From JAWWPG01 sp963820035 (GTDB taxonomy: Bacteria; Actinomycetota; Actinomycetes; Propionibacteriales; Nocardioidaceae): 64,000 nucleotides of DNA. This document shows positions 15,989 through 24,979 of the stretch, piece after piece; the first letter of the stretch is position 1, and the number at the start of each line of letters is the position of its first letter. The notes beneath the pieces are model-generated. The model did no database searches and had not been told where the DNA came from. It saw only the letters and a program-made list of their open reading frames with translations. The stretch is taken from assembly GCA_963820035.1 (NCBI GenBank), contig CAWFYK010000005.1:1-64000 (forward strand), read 5' to 3'. A program made the translations under genes and the position numbers.

Positions 15989-17057
15989 CGCCGGCTCCGT
16001 CAGCAGCCCCGGTGAGCGCGGGGTGCAAGCGAGAGTCATCCTCCCGGTCCGGATGCCGGGAAAGGCCCCGGAGCCAGGCAGCCAGCATGACGATGGCGCC
16101 GGGCAGGCTGGCAACGATCACCATCACTCCATACACCACGGCGGTGGCGACGCCCTGGTCGGCAGTCAGTCCAGCCGCGGCGAAGGCCCATGCTGCGACC
16201 CCCTCACGCGGACCCCAGCCGCCGATGTTCGCCGGCACGCTCATGGAGAGCAGCACGAGCAACGCCAACGGCAGCATCTTGGTCGGTGACGTGCTCACGG
16301 CGGCGGTTCGTGCAGCGATCAGGAACGTCACGGCGTGACCAACCACGACGACAGCCGATGCGATGACGATGCCTGGCCAGGCCCGGCGCGCGAGCAGGCC
16401 GTCACGGACGTCTGTGCTCACCGTGCGTCGTGCTCGTGCCCATCGGGTCGTCCGGTCCTGCGGACGAGCCCGATAGAGAAGTACGACGCCCATGGCGCCG
16501 ACGACGAAGACCACGGCAGCGATGGCCGGTATCGACGATTGCACCGGTGACGGCATCGTCACGAGGACGACGAATGCCAGGGTGGCCTGTATGACCTGAC
16601 CGGCCGTGCGCTCCCAGCCCACCGCGCGCAGGCCCCGCCCGACGTCGTCGACAGTGCGGCCATGACGTACTCCGCGGTGCACGTCGCCGAGGACCCCACC
16701 GGGCAGCACGGTATTGAGGAACTGCGAGCGGTAGTAGGCAGCGACAGCCGTCGGCAGCCTCAACTCGGCACCGAGGCCGCGGGCGACGAGCCGCCACCGC
16801 CACGCGCAGCACGCCGTGGTCAGCGCGCCTATGGTCGCGGCTGCCGCCAGCGACCTCGCATCGACCATCCGAACGCCTTGAAGGAACGGGCCGGTGCCGA
16901 GTCGCCATACCAGGAAGCCCAAGATGGCAGCGCCGACCAGGAGCCGCGCCCATGGCCACATGCTTGAGCGAAACTCGCGTCGCGCGCTGCGGGCCGCTGA
17001 CGGGAGCCGGGTCCGCTCGTCGAGCTCCGCTGGGTGGGGGAGGAGGTCGGCGGTCAT
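15978..17057 (-). CDS. UPF0104 / lysylphosphatidylglycerol synthase-type integral membrane protein
   Basis: A 359-residue membrane protein with about eight hydrophobic helices and the UPF0104 signature region YYRSQFLNTVLPGGVLGDVH followed by RGVRHGR; a later VPANIGGWGPREGVAAWAF is also typical. The soluble aminoacyl-transferase domain of MprF is absent, so this is the transmembrane (flippase-like) part only. Relatives move or modify glycolipids. It overlaps the upstream glycosyltransferase by 4 bases (ATGA) and the downstream reductase by 11, so it belongs to the same operon. I infer that it translocates or anchors the product made by its neighbours. Confidence 0.85.
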   Translation of the reverse strand: MTADLLPHPAELDERTRLPSAARSARREFRSSMWPWARLLVGAAILGFLVWRLGTGPFLQGVRMVDARSLAAAATIGALTTACCAWRWRLVARGLGAELRLPTAVAAYYRSQFLNTVLPGGVLGDVHRGVRHGRTVDDVGRGLRAVGWERTAGQVIQATLAFVVLVTMPSPVQSSIPAIAAVVFVVGAMGVVLLYRARPQDRTTRWARARRTVSTDVRDGLLARRAWPGIVIASAVVVVGHAVTFLIAARTAAVSTSPTKMLPLALLVLLSMSVPANIGGWGPREGVAAWAFAAAGLTADQGVATAVVYGVMVIVASLPGAIVMLAAWLRGLSRHPDREDDSRLHPALTGAADGAGDGG

Positions 17058-18118
17058 GCCGTCGACTCGGTCAGCACTTGTGAGATTCGGCTCGTTGTCG
17101 TGGACCAGGTAGTGAGCGAGCGAGATCGTTCGTGGGCCGCCCGGCGGAGTCGACTGCGGAGGTCGACATCGGTCAGCCAGCGGCGCAGGGCCACCGCCAA
17201 TGCACCTGGATCCCCAGCTGGAACAAGCAATCCCGGTCGGGTCCCGTCGCCGCCACGACCGAGCGCTTCCGGCACCCCCCCGACAGCTGTTGCGACAACG
17301 GGGAGGCCACGAGCCAGCGCCTCGGTCACCACCATCCCGTAGGTCTCGGCACGCGAGGCCAGCACCAGCAGGTCTGCGGAGACATAGCAGCCGTTCAGCT
17401 CCTCGGCTGTGCGGGTACCGGTGAATCGCAGCCGATCTTCCAACCCGGTTTCGAGTACAAGGTCCCGGATGCGGTGGACGAAGTCTGGATCCCGGTGCAG
17501 GCTGCCGACGCAGACGCAGTGCCAGGGTAGATCAACCAGGGTGGCCAAAGCTTCGATGAGATCGTCGTATCCCTTGCCCGGCGTCACCGCTGCGACGCAG
17601 ATGAGTTCACCACCAGCCGCCGATCCGCTCAACAGAGAAGCAGTCTCGGCGCCCGGCTCCACGATGTGCAGCCTCTCGAGGGGTAAGCCGTAGTGGTCGA
17701 TCAGGAGCTGCCGGGTCCACGCGCTTGTCGTCACCACCGCAACTGCAGCGGAGAGCGCCGCCTTCTCGTCGACGGCGGCGGACGCCGACACACCCGATGG
17801 TCCGATGCCAAGGGGCATATGCACGAGGACGACCAGCCGGAGCCGACGCGCCTCCGCCACCAACACCTCGGGAGCCGCGGATGCGACAAGGCCGTCGAAC
17901 AGCACGACGGCACCGTCAGGGATGGTGGCGACGGCGGCACCCGCGGAGGCACGCGACTCCGCGTCCGGCGTCGGCCACGAGCCGGGCAGTTGGTGTTCCA
18001 GCACGGACCAACCCGCGTCGGCAAGGCCGCAACAGATGTGTCGGTCATAGCTGTTCCCGCCGCTCGGGCGCTCAGGGTCATCGATGCCGTCCGGCATCAC
18101 GACGTGTACGGCGGTCAC
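17054..18118 (-). CDS. Glycosyltransferase family 4-like enzyme
   Basis: A 354-residue GT-B fold glycosyltransferase. The N-terminal acceptor half opens MTAVHVVMPDGIDDPERPSG; the donor half has the usual VAAVTPGKGYDDLIEAL, then FTGTRTAEELNGCYVSADLL and the EX7E-like region SRAETYGMVVTEALARGLP. It has no membrane segment and should act at the inner face of the membrane, using a nucleotide sugar. The start overlaps the stop of the PTPS-like gene by 4 bases, and its own stop overlaps the UPF0104 gene by 4. The acceptor is not known; the context suggests a pterin-like or lipid acceptor. Confidence 0.88.
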   Translation of the reverse strand: MTAVHVVMPDGIDDPERPSGGNSYDRHICCGLADAGWSVLEHQLPGSWPTPDAESRASAGAAVATIPDGAVVLFDGLVASAAPEVLVAEARRLRLVVLVHMPLGIGPSGVSASAAVDEKAALSAAVAVVTTSAWTRQLLIDHYGLPLERLHIVEPGAETASLLSGSAAGGELICVAAVTPGKGYDDLIEALATLVDLPWHCVCVGSLHRDPDFVHRIRDLVLETGLEDRLRFTGTRTAEELNGCYVSADLLVLASRAETYGMVVTEALARGLPVVATAVGGVPEALGRGGDGTRPGLLVPAGDPGALAVALRRWLTDVDLRSRLRRAAHERSRSLTTWSTTTSRISQVLTESTA

Positions 18119-18513
18119 AGCGAACGCTCATAGCTCGCCCAGGCGATGTGGGACTCGTGCAACGTGACGACCAGCTCAGCGAGACCTTTCGCGTCCTCGC
18201 CGAGGACGCCCTCGGCGATCCGCTCAGCCAGCCGGTCGGCGATCACTCGCGCCAGCGCCTCCGTGGAGGTGTTCATGCCGGTGAAGGCACTCTCGTCATC
18301 GAGGTTGCGGTAGCTGAGCTCCGAGACGATGGAACGCAGCTCCTCGGCGGCCCGTCCGATGTCGACGACGATGTGGTCGACGTTGAGCTCCTCGCGACGG
18401 AACGTCGCGTCGACGACATAGGTGGCGCCGTGCAACCGCTGCGCTGGTCCGAACACCTCGCCGCGGAAGCTGTGGGCGACCATCATGTGGTCGCGGACCG
18501 TCACGCTGAACAC
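18115..18513 (-). CDS. PTPS/QueD-fold protein lacking canonical catalytic residues
   Basis: A 132-residue protein of the 6-pyruvoyl-tetrahydropterin synthase / 6-carboxytetrahydropterin synthase fold: AHSF at 13-16, LHGATY at 27-32, VVDIG near 49-53, NLDD at 70-73, TSTEALA near 82-88 and a C-terminal TLHESHIAWASYE. Residues usually essential are replaced: the HGH zinc pair is H28-G-A30, the catalytic Cys four residues before it is Ala24, and the Asp-His of the DHxxLN motif is Ser67-Tyr68. H14 and H28 remain. I infer either a different chemistry or a binding role. It sits 3 bases after the dehydrogenase gene and overlaps the glycosyltransferase by 4. Confidence 0.8.
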   Translation of the reverse strand: MFSVTVRDHMMVAHSFRGEVFGPAQRLHGATYVVDATFRREELNVDHIVVDIGRAAEELRSIVSELSYRNLDDESAFTGMNTSTEALARVIADRLAERIAEGVLGEDAKGLAELVVTLHESHIAWASYERSL

Positions 18514-18516
18514 TGG

Positions 18517-19497
18517 CTACACCTCGCCGTACGTGATCGTGTGGCAGATCGCCGGCAGGCTTCCGGACGACAGTTTCGCCATGACGTCGGGCAGCTCGTC
18601 GAAGCGGGACTCGCCTGTGATGAGGGCATCGAAGGCGGAGTCGCGCATCAGGTCCAGGGCAAGCGCCAGCCGGTCGGCCGCCGTACGACGACCACGCTGC
18701 GCGGGCGAGACCGTACCGACCTGGCTGGCCCGGACGCCGAGGCGTCGGGAGTGGAAGGCCGCTCCGAGGGACAGGTGGATCTCGGCGTCGCCGTACCAGC
18801 TGAGGTCGATCACCGTCCCCTCCGGTGCCAGCAGGTCGAGCGATGTCTGCAGGCCGGCAGACGTGGCGCTGGTGTGCATGACGAGGTCGCAACCATCAAC
18901 AGCATTGGCGGGCCGGGCGAAGCCGACCTCCAACCTCGCGGCGGTCTCGGCGCGCGTGGGGTCGACGTCGACGAGCGTGACGTCGACGCCGGGGAAGCGG
19001 GCGAGCAGACGGGCCACGCAACATCCGACCATCCCAGCGCCGACGACAGCGACTCGGTCTCCGATGAGCGGTGCGGCATCCCACAGCGCGTTGACAGCCG
19101 TCTCCACCGTGCCGGCGAGCACGGCCCGACCCGGCGGCACGTCGTCGGGCACGACGGTCACCGCATCCACCGGGACCACATAGCTGGTCTGATGTGGGTA
19201 GAGACAGAAGACCACGCGACCGGTGAGCGCGGACGGGCCCTCTTCGACCACGCCGACGTTGAGGTAGCCGTACTTGACCGGCCCCGGGAAGTCGCCCTCC
19301 TGGAACGGGGCCCGCATCGCGGCGTACTGACTCGTCGGGACGCCGCCTCGAAACACGAGCGTCTCTGTCCCTCGGCTGATCCCGGTGCGCAGTGTGCGCA
19401 CGACAACATCATCCGCTGTCGGCTCCGGCACCGTGCTCGCCCGCACTTCACCCAGTCCGGGTTCGAGCAACCAGTAGGCGAGCGCATCGTCCCGCAT
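18517..19497 (-). CDS. BchC-like zinc-independent MDR dehydrogenase
   Basis: A 326-residue medium-chain dehydrogenase/reductase. The opening GISRGTETLVFRGGVP, then VKYGYLNVG, resembles BchC-type dehydrogenases; the catalytic zinc ligands of classical alcohol dehydrogenase (Cys and GHE) are absent. The Rossmann motif is VAVVGAGMVGCCVARLL with an acidic VDVDPTRAE, favouring NAD. The ATG at 19497 has GGAAGGG upstream; an extension to 19569 would run through the divergent promoter. It is the first gene of the five-gene operon. The likely role is oxidation or reduction of a side-chain hydroxyl on the pathway intermediate; the substrate is unknown. Confidence 0.82.
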   Translation of the reverse strand: MRDDALAYWLLEPGLGEVRASTVPEPTADDVVVRTLRTGISRGTETLVFRGGVPTSQYAAMRAPFQEGDFPGPVKYGYLNVGVVEEGPSALTGRVVFCLYPHQTSYVVPVDAVTVVPDDVPPGRAVLAGTVETAVNALWDAAPLIGDRVAVVGAGMVGCCVARLLARFPGVDVTLVDVDPTRAETAARLEVGFARPANAVDGCDLVMHTSATSAGLQTSLDLLAPEGTVIDLSWYGDAEIHLSLGAAFHSRRLGVRASQVGTVSPAQRGRRTAADRLALALDLMRDSAFDALITGESRFDELPDVMAKLSSGSLPAICHTITYGEV

Positions 19498-19578
19498 GGG
19501 CCCACCCTTCCGGATCTGCGATGAACTGAACAGACCTGCTTCTCGTATTAATCCTGACGCTAGAAACACGGAGGACCG
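19498..19578. promoter_or_regulatory. Divergent promoter of the pterin/glycan-like cluster
   Basis: This 81-base gap separates the starts of the minus operon (19497) and the plus gene (19579). It contains the most AT-rich spot of the neighbourhood, CGTATTAATCC at 19544-19554, which could give a -10 element in either direction. A ribosome site lies at each end (GGAAGGG on the minus strand, GGAGGA on the plus strand). No clear operator was seen. Confidence 0.45.
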
Positions 19579-21990
19579 GTGCGATCAGTTCGAACCGACC
19601 CGGTGATCGGGCTGATCGCCGAGGTCGTCCTGTTGGCGGCACTCGCCGCGACCGTTGGCCTGAGCCCCTTGGGCTGGGTGGTCGGCGCGGCCTGTGGCGT
19701 TGTCACCTGTGCGGTCCTGACGAGAAGCCTCCGGCGTGCGGGTCAGGATGCCTGGAGCCCCGCTAGCCAGGTGACACTGATACGCGCAGCCCTCGTGGGT
19801 GGCGTTGCAGCGCTGGTCGCGGACTCGCTCACCCGACCCTCGCCCGTCGTGTCACTGGTGTCACTCTCCGCCGCTGCACTCGTCCTCGACGCGGTCGATG
19901 GCTGGATTGCGAGACGCACCCGCACCGCGAACGCCTTCGGCGCACGTTTCGACATGGAGGTGGATGCGTCTCTGATCCTCGTCCTGAGTGTCTACGTCGC
20001 CCCGTCAATCGGGTGGTGGGTTCTCGCAATCGGCGCGGCGCGCTACGTCTTCGTGGCGGCCGGCTGGTTGCTGCCCTGGCTTCGCCGCTCATCGCCTCCG
20101 CGCTACTGGTGCAAGGTGGTCGCTGCGACGCAGGGCGTCGTCTTGACGGTCGCCGCGGCGGAGATCCTGCCTCACGTGTGGGCGGAGGTCGCGGTGGCGG
20201 TGGCGCTCGCCCTTCTCGCCGAGTCCTTCGGCCGCGATGTGTGGTGGCTCTGGCTTCACCGAGCTGACGAGACCAGGACCGCTGCCCTCGTCAGCGAGGA
20301 GCAGCCAGCCATCACAAACATCCGCAGCAGAGTCAGAACGGCGCGCGCGGGGCTCACCACGGTCATCGCCGCCTTCCTCGTCTGGTTCGCCCTCGTCGGG
20401 CCTGACGAGCTCAATCAGCTGACGCCGAGCGTGTTCCTCCGCATCCCTGTCGAGGGGCTCCTGCTCGTCGTCGTCGCGCTCGTCCTCCCGGCCCGGTGGG
20501 GGCGTGTCATCGCGGCAGTGATGGGGTTCGTGCTCGGCCTGCTCACGATCGTCAAGATCATCGACATCGGCTTCTGGGAGGCGCTCGACCGACCGTTCAA
20601 CCCGGTGACCGATCGTGGGTACTTCGGCCCGGCCATCGGGGTGCTCCGCGACTCCATCGGCCGGGCAGCCGCCAACGCTGCAGTGGTCGCCGTCGCTCTG
20701 ACGTTCATTGCCCTGCTGGTCCTGGTGCCGCTCGCACTCATGCGGCTGACCCGAATCGTCGGCCGCCACCGCACAAGATCGGTCCCCGTCGTCATCGCGG
20801 TGGGCGTCGGGTGGGCGATCTGCGCGGTGCTCGGCCTGCAAGACGTTCCAGGCGCTCCCATCGCCTCGACGAGCGCCGCAAGTCTCGCGTTCAACCAGGT
20901 GCGTGAGATCCATGCGGGCATCGTGGACGGCCGGGTGTTCGGCGAGGAGATCAACCATGACCCGCTCCGCAACACCCCGACCAAGGACCTGCTCACCGGC
21001 CTCCGCGGCAAGGACGTCATCTTCGCGTTCGTCGAGAGCTATGGACGGGTCGCGGTCCAGGGGACGACCTTCTCGCCACGGGTGGACGCCGTGCTCAAGG
21101 CCGGCGGCACCAAGCTCCACGCGGCCGGCTTCGCCGCCAGGAGTGGCTTCCTCACCTCGCCGACGTTCGGCGGCATCAGCTGGCTGGCGCACTCGACCCT
21201 CCAGTCGGGCCTGTGGGTCGACAACCAGCAGCGCTACGACCAGCTGACCTCGAGCGACCGGTTCACCCTCAGCGACGCGTTCAACCGCGCCGGCTGGCGC
21301 ACGGTCGGCGACGTCCCATCCGACTCAGGAGACTGGCCCGGGGGTTCGTCGTTCTATCACTACGACAAGGTCTACAACGATGCGAACGTTGGTTATCGGG
21401 GACCGCGGTTCAGCTATGCCCGCATACCGGACCAGTACTCGCTGTCGGCGCTCCAGCGTCTCGAGCTCGCGAAGACGAACCGCCCGCCGGTGATGGCGGA
21501 GGCGGACCTGGTGTCGAGCCACACGCCGTGGGCACCCCTTCCCCACCTGATCGGCTGGAACCAGGTCGGCGACGGCTCCGTCTACGACGGGATGCCGGCG
21601 CAGGGCGAGTCGGCGGACCAGGTATGGAGCGACGCCGACAAAGTGCGCGCGAGCTACGGGAGATCCATCCAGTACTCGCTGAACGCCCTCGTCTCGTTCG
21701 TGCAGAAGTACGCGAACAACAACACGGTGCTCGTCGTGCTCGGAGACCACCAACCTGCCACGATCGTCAGCGGCGAGGATGCGAGCCACGATGTGCCGAT
21801 CTCCATCATCGCCCACGACCCGTCGGTGATGCGCCGGGTCGCCGGCTGGGGCTGGAACCCGGGCCTCAGGCCCGACCCCGAGGCTCCGGTCTGGCCGATG
21901 AGCAACTTCCGTGACCGCTTCCTGACGACATTCGGCTCGGCGCCCTCGACAAGGACCGTGTCCGCCTCACCGGCACGACAGCTCCCCTGA
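19579..21990 (+). CDS. CDP-alcohol phosphotransferase fused to sulfatase/LTA-synthase-like domain
   Basis: An 803-residue membrane protein. Residues 1-230 form a CDP-alcohol phosphatidyltransferase with a perfect DGx2ARx8Gx3Dx3D motif (D107 G108, A111 R112, G121, D125, D129). Further hydrophobic helices follow up to about 430, then a large extracytoplasmic alkaline-phosphatase-superfamily domain: the metal site opens with KDVIFAFVESYG, continues with SPTFGGISWLAHSTLQSG (nucleophile region) and VLVVLGDHQPAT near the C-terminus. The first half would transfer a phospho-alcohol from a CDP donor; the second resembles lipoteichoic-acid-synthase-type phosphotransferases. The start is a GTG with GGAGGA 4 bases upstream. 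It is divergent from the five-gene operon, 81 bases away. Confidence 0.85.
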   Translation: MRSVRTDPVIGLIAEVVLLAALAATVGLSPLGWVVGAACGVVTCAVLTRSLRRAGQDAWSPASQVTLIRAALVGGVAALVADSLTRPSPVVSLVSLSAAALVLDAVDGWIARRTRTANAFGARFDMEVDASLILVLSVYVAPSIGWWVLAIGAARYVFVAAGWLLPWLRRSSPPRYWCKVVAATQGVVLTVAAAEILPHVWAEVAVAVALALLAESFGRDVWWLWLHRADETRTAALVSEEQPAITNIRSRVRTARAGLTTVIAAFLVWFALVGPDELNQLTPSVFLRIPVEGLLLVVVALVLPARWGRVIAAVMGFVLGLLTIVKIIDIGFWEALDRPFNPVTDRGYFGPAIGVLRDSIGRAAANAAVVAVALTFIALLVLVPLALMRLTRIVGRHRTRSVPVVIAVGVGWAICAVLGLQDVPGAPIASTSAASLAFNQVREIHAGIVDGRVFGEEINHDPLRNTPTKDLLTGLRGKDVIFAFVESYGRVAVQGTTFSPRVDAVLKAGGTKLHAAGFAARSGFLTSPTFGGISWLAHSTLQSGLWVDNQQRYDQLTSSDRFTLSDAFNRAGWRTVGDVPSDSGDWPGGSSFYHYDKVYNDANVGYRGPRFSYARIPDQYSLSALQRLELAKTNRPPVMAEADLVSSHTPWAPLPHLIGWNQVGDGSVYDGMPAQGESADQVWSDADKVRASYGRSIQYSLNALVSFVQKYANNNTVLVVLGDHQPATIVSGEDASHDVPISIIAHDPSVMRRVAGWGWNPGLRPDPEAPVWPMSNFRDRFLTTFGSAPSTRTVSASPARQLP

Positions 21991-22152
21991 AGCGGCGGGT
22001 TTCGCTCGCACCTGCGTGGTCTGGGTTGGGGCGCCGCCGGACAGGTTCGCCTGGGCTCCGTGCGGCATGCGGGGCCCTACGTTTCGTGGGACCGTACCGC
22101 TAGGGCGTGCCGGCGGATCGCAGGGACCTCGATGGGGAGATGGAGGAGAAGC

Positions 22153-24375
22153 ATGGCGGCCAGCAGAACGTTCCGAGGGACTCGATCCGGAGTTGCGGTG
22201 GCGGGGGCCGCCGTCTTGATTCCGGTCGCGGCCCTGGCGCCGACGGCGCACGCCTCGGCGCATGACTCGTCCTCCCTGGCGAAACACGCCCCTGGGGCGC
22301 CCGGCGGCCCCGCGTTCTGGACCAGCGGAGCGAAAACCGGCTTCGGAACGGCCCGAGGGACCCCCAGCAAGGTCTGGTACACGCTGAGCTCAGGCAAGGC
22401 GACGGAGATGTTCTACCCGCGCATCGACACCCCGAGCGTGCGCGACTCCCAGCTGGTGATCTCCGACGGGTCCACGTTCACCGACCGCGAGGACCGGGAC
22501 ACGACCCATCACACGACAGTGTTGGACAACCAGGGTCTCACCTACCGGGTGGTCAACACGGCGAAGTCTGGTGACTATCGCATCGAGAAGACCTACGTCA
22601 CCGACCCGGCACGATCCACCGTTATGGTCGACATCACGTTCACGTCACTCACCGGTGATCCCTACCAGGTATACGTCCTGCACGACCCGTCGCTCGGGGA
22701 CGACGGCACTGACGACACCGGGGGTAACCACGGCGCCACGCTGCTCAGCAGCCAACGCGGGATCGGGTCGGCGGTGGCCACCGATCCGGCCCTCACGAAG
22801 GTGTCGACAGGCTACCGCGGGGTGAGCGACGGTTGGACCGACCTCCACCTCGACCACCAGATGGACTGGTCGTATGTCGCCCCGGAGCCCGGCAACATCG
22901 TGCAGACCGGCGAGACGACTCTTACCGGGAAGCCCGGTCACCAGCACCTGACCATGGCGGTCGGCTTCGGCAAGACCGCCGATGCTGCCAGTCGAACGGC
23001 ACACGCCTCCCTCGCCGCGGGCTTTGCCTCCGTTGCGAGGAGCTACGCATCAGGGTGGCGTCGCTATCTCGACAGCCTCGATCCGATTCCTGCGAGTGCC
23101 GCCCGGTGGCAGTCGCTGTGGCGCGTATCCGCCATGGTGCTGGCGGCGAGCGAGGACAAGACCTTCCGGGGTGGTTTCGTCGCCGCGCCGGCCCGCCCCT
23201 GGGCATGGGCCTTCGAGCTGCGTGATATCCCCGTCTATCACGCCGTCTGGTCCCGCGACCTCTACCAGATCGCCACCGGTCTGCTCGCTGACGGCGACTC
23301 GGCGGCCGCCAACCGCGCCCTCGACTACCTGTGGTCCGTCCAGCAACGGAAGAACGGCTCCTTCCCCCAGAACTCGCGTCTCGACGGGAAGCCGGTGTTC
23401 ACCAGCCTCCAGCTGGACGAAGTTGCCTTCCCGATCATCCTGGATCTCCAGCTCGGTCGGACAGGAAGGTCCGACTGGGAACATGTTCGACTGTCGGCGA
23501 ACTATCTCGCCGCGCACGGCCCTGCCTCGCCGCAGGAGCGGTGGGAGAACCTCGGCGGCTATTCCCCGGCGACCATCGCCGCCGAGATCGCCGGGCTCGT
23601 CTGTGCAGCAGACATCGCCCGACACAACGGTGCACGTGGCGATGCCCGGCATTACCTGGCGACGGCCGACGACTGGCGCCAGCACCTCGACTCCTGGACG
23701 CGGACGACGACCGGGCCGTTGTCCGACAAGCCCTACTTCCTGCGCATCTCCCCCACGGGCCATGCGAATGCCGGCACCAAGATCCAAGTGCCCGACGGTG
23801 GGCCGGTCGTCGACCAGCGTCGTATCGTCGACCCGAGCTTCCTCGAGCTGGTCCGCCTCGGGGTCCTGCGAGCCGACGATCCTGATGTCGCGTCGACACT
23901 CGCCGTCGTCGACCGCACCCTCGGCTTCACGACGGCGAACGGGCCGTTCTGGCACCGCTCGTCGTACGACGGCTACGGCGAGAAGCGCGACGGCGCTCGC
24001 TGGGCTCCGACCCCCGAAGGATCACGGCTGACCCTCGGACGAGGCTGGCCGCTCCTCACCGGGGAGCGAGGTGAGTATGAACTCGCGGACGGCAGTGCAG
24101 CGCAGCTCGACCTCGACGCGATGGCGAAGTCCGCTGACAATGCGACCGGGCTGATGTCGGAGCAGGTCTGGGACGGGCGCGCGCCGACCGGCCGCCGTCC
24201 GAGGTTTGCCAGTGGTGAGGGCACCTTGTCGGCGCGGCCGTTGGCGTGGACGCACGCCCAGTTCCTGCGGCTGGCCGCGTCCATCGATGCCGGTTACCCG
24301 GTCGAGACTCCACAGGTCGTGGCCTGTCGATACCACAGCGAGATCTGCCAGACGCCTTCACCGAAACGGCAGTAG
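22153..24375 (+). CDS. Secreted GH15-like glucodextranase/glucoamylase
   Basis: A 740-residue exported glycoside hydrolase. A signal peptide occupies about 1-37 (AVAGAAVLIPVAALAPTAHA, then SA). Next comes a beta-rich N-domain of the glucodextranase type (about 45-300) and an (alpha/alpha)6 barrel. Candidate acids are the Glu in RWENLGGYSPATIAAEIAGL (general acid region) and in LMSEQVWDGRAPTG (general base region), followed by PLAWTHAQFLRL, all typical of GH15. It should release glucose from the non-reducing end of an alpha-glucan outside the cell. The ATG at 22153 has GGAGGAGA just upstream; the frame to 22060 lacks a signal sequence at its start. It follows the fused phosphotransferase on the same strand after 162 bases. 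Confidence 0.85.
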   Translation: MAASRTFRGTRSGVAVAGAAVLIPVAALAPTAHASAHDSSSLAKHAPGAPGGPAFWTSGAKTGFGTARGTPSKVWYTLSSGKATEMFYPRIDTPSVRDSQLVISDGSTFTDREDRDTTHHTTVLDNQGLTYRVVNTAKSGDYRIEKTYVTDPARSTVMVDITFTSLTGDPYQVYVLHDPSLGDDGTDDTGGNHGATLLSSQRGIGSAVATDPALTKVSTGYRGVSDGWTDLHLDHQMDWSYVAPEPGNIVQTGETTLTGKPGHQHLTMAVGFGKTADAASRTAHASLAAGFASVARSYASGWRRYLDSLDPIPASAARWQSLWRVSAMVLAASEDKTFRGGFVAAPARPWAWAFELRDIPVYHAVWSRDLYQIATGLLADGDSAAANRALDYLWSVQQRKNGSFPQNSRLDGKPVFTSLQLDEVAFPIILDLQLGRTGRSDWEHVRLSANYLAAHGPASPQERWENLGGYSPATIAAEIAGLVCAADIARHNGARGDARHYLATADDWRQHLDSWTRTTTGPLSDKPYFLRISPTGHANAGTKIQVPDGGPVVDQRRIVDPSFLELVRLGVLRADDPDVASTLAVVDRTLGFTTANGPFWHRSSYDGYGEKRDGARWAPTPEGSRLTLGRGWPLLTGERGEYELADGSAAQLDLDAMAKSADNATGLMSEQVWDGRAPTGRRPRFASGEGTLSARPLAWTHAQFLRLAASIDAGYPVETPQVVACRYHSEICQTPSPKRQ

Positions 24376-24435
24376 CCGACCAGGATCACCGCACACGCGG
24401 ACACTGCTGACGGCAGGCCCGGGGGCGTTGTCGGA

Positions 24436-24939
24436 TCAGGACTGGAGGCCGTCCCATGACCAATGCGGCATGGCGACGGTCGCCGGGACCGTGGCTCCCA
24501 CGGGGGAGTACGTCAGGACGTCGCTCACCGCCCACTCCATGTAGTCGTGGAGCGCCCGGCGAAACTCCGGGTCGGCCGGCAGGCCGGCGTCGTCAGCCGC
24601 CTGGTCGAAACACCCGACGAACCGACGGCCCAGGTCGCTCATGTCGCCGTTGCCGGCATGCATGGTCAACAGGGCCGACTGGTCGCCGCACTCCTGCGAG
24701 TAGCGAGGCGGACCGCCCATGACCTCGGCCCAGTACTGGGCCAGTCGTTCGACGTGCTGAGGGTGCTGGCCGGGATGCGAGAACGGGTGGTTGAGCTCGG
24801 GGTCGTCCACACACCGCTGGTGGTGGGCCGCGGCAAGAGCGAGAAACGCGGGCTCACCACCCGCGAACTCGAAGAGGCTCGGACGCACGTCGCGAGTCTC
24901 GCACGCCACTTCAGGACTGCCAAGCCGCCCGGCACTCAC
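24436..24939 (-). CDS. Truncated hemoglobin, group II-like
   Basis: A 167-residue 2-over-2 globin. The core runs from SLFEFAGGEPAFLALAAAHH through PFSHPGQHPQHVERLAQYW to HAGNGDMSDLGRRFVGCF and FRRALHDYMEWAVSDVL; the histidine of TMHAGNG fits the proximal heme ligand and the Trp of MEWAV the group II G8 tryptophan. Such proteins bind O2 or NO or detoxify peroxides in the cytoplasm. The start used is a GTG at 24939; a GTG ten codons later (or that preceding RPSLFEF) would fit the usual family N-terminus better, so the start is uncertain. It lies convergent to the GH15 gene and upstream of no obvious partner. Confidence 0.82.
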   Translation of the reverse strand: MSAGRLGSPEVACETRDVRPSLFEFAGGEPAFLALAAAHHQRCVDDPELNHPFSHPGQHPQHVERLAQYWAEVMGGPPRYSQECGDQSALLTMHAGNGDMSDLGRRFVGCFDQAADDAGLPADPEFRRALHDYMEWAVSDVLTYSPVGATVPATVAMPHWSWDGLQS

Positions 24940-24979
24940 TGACCGCGCGAACGGCCGTCAGGTTGCGCGGATCCAGTCG

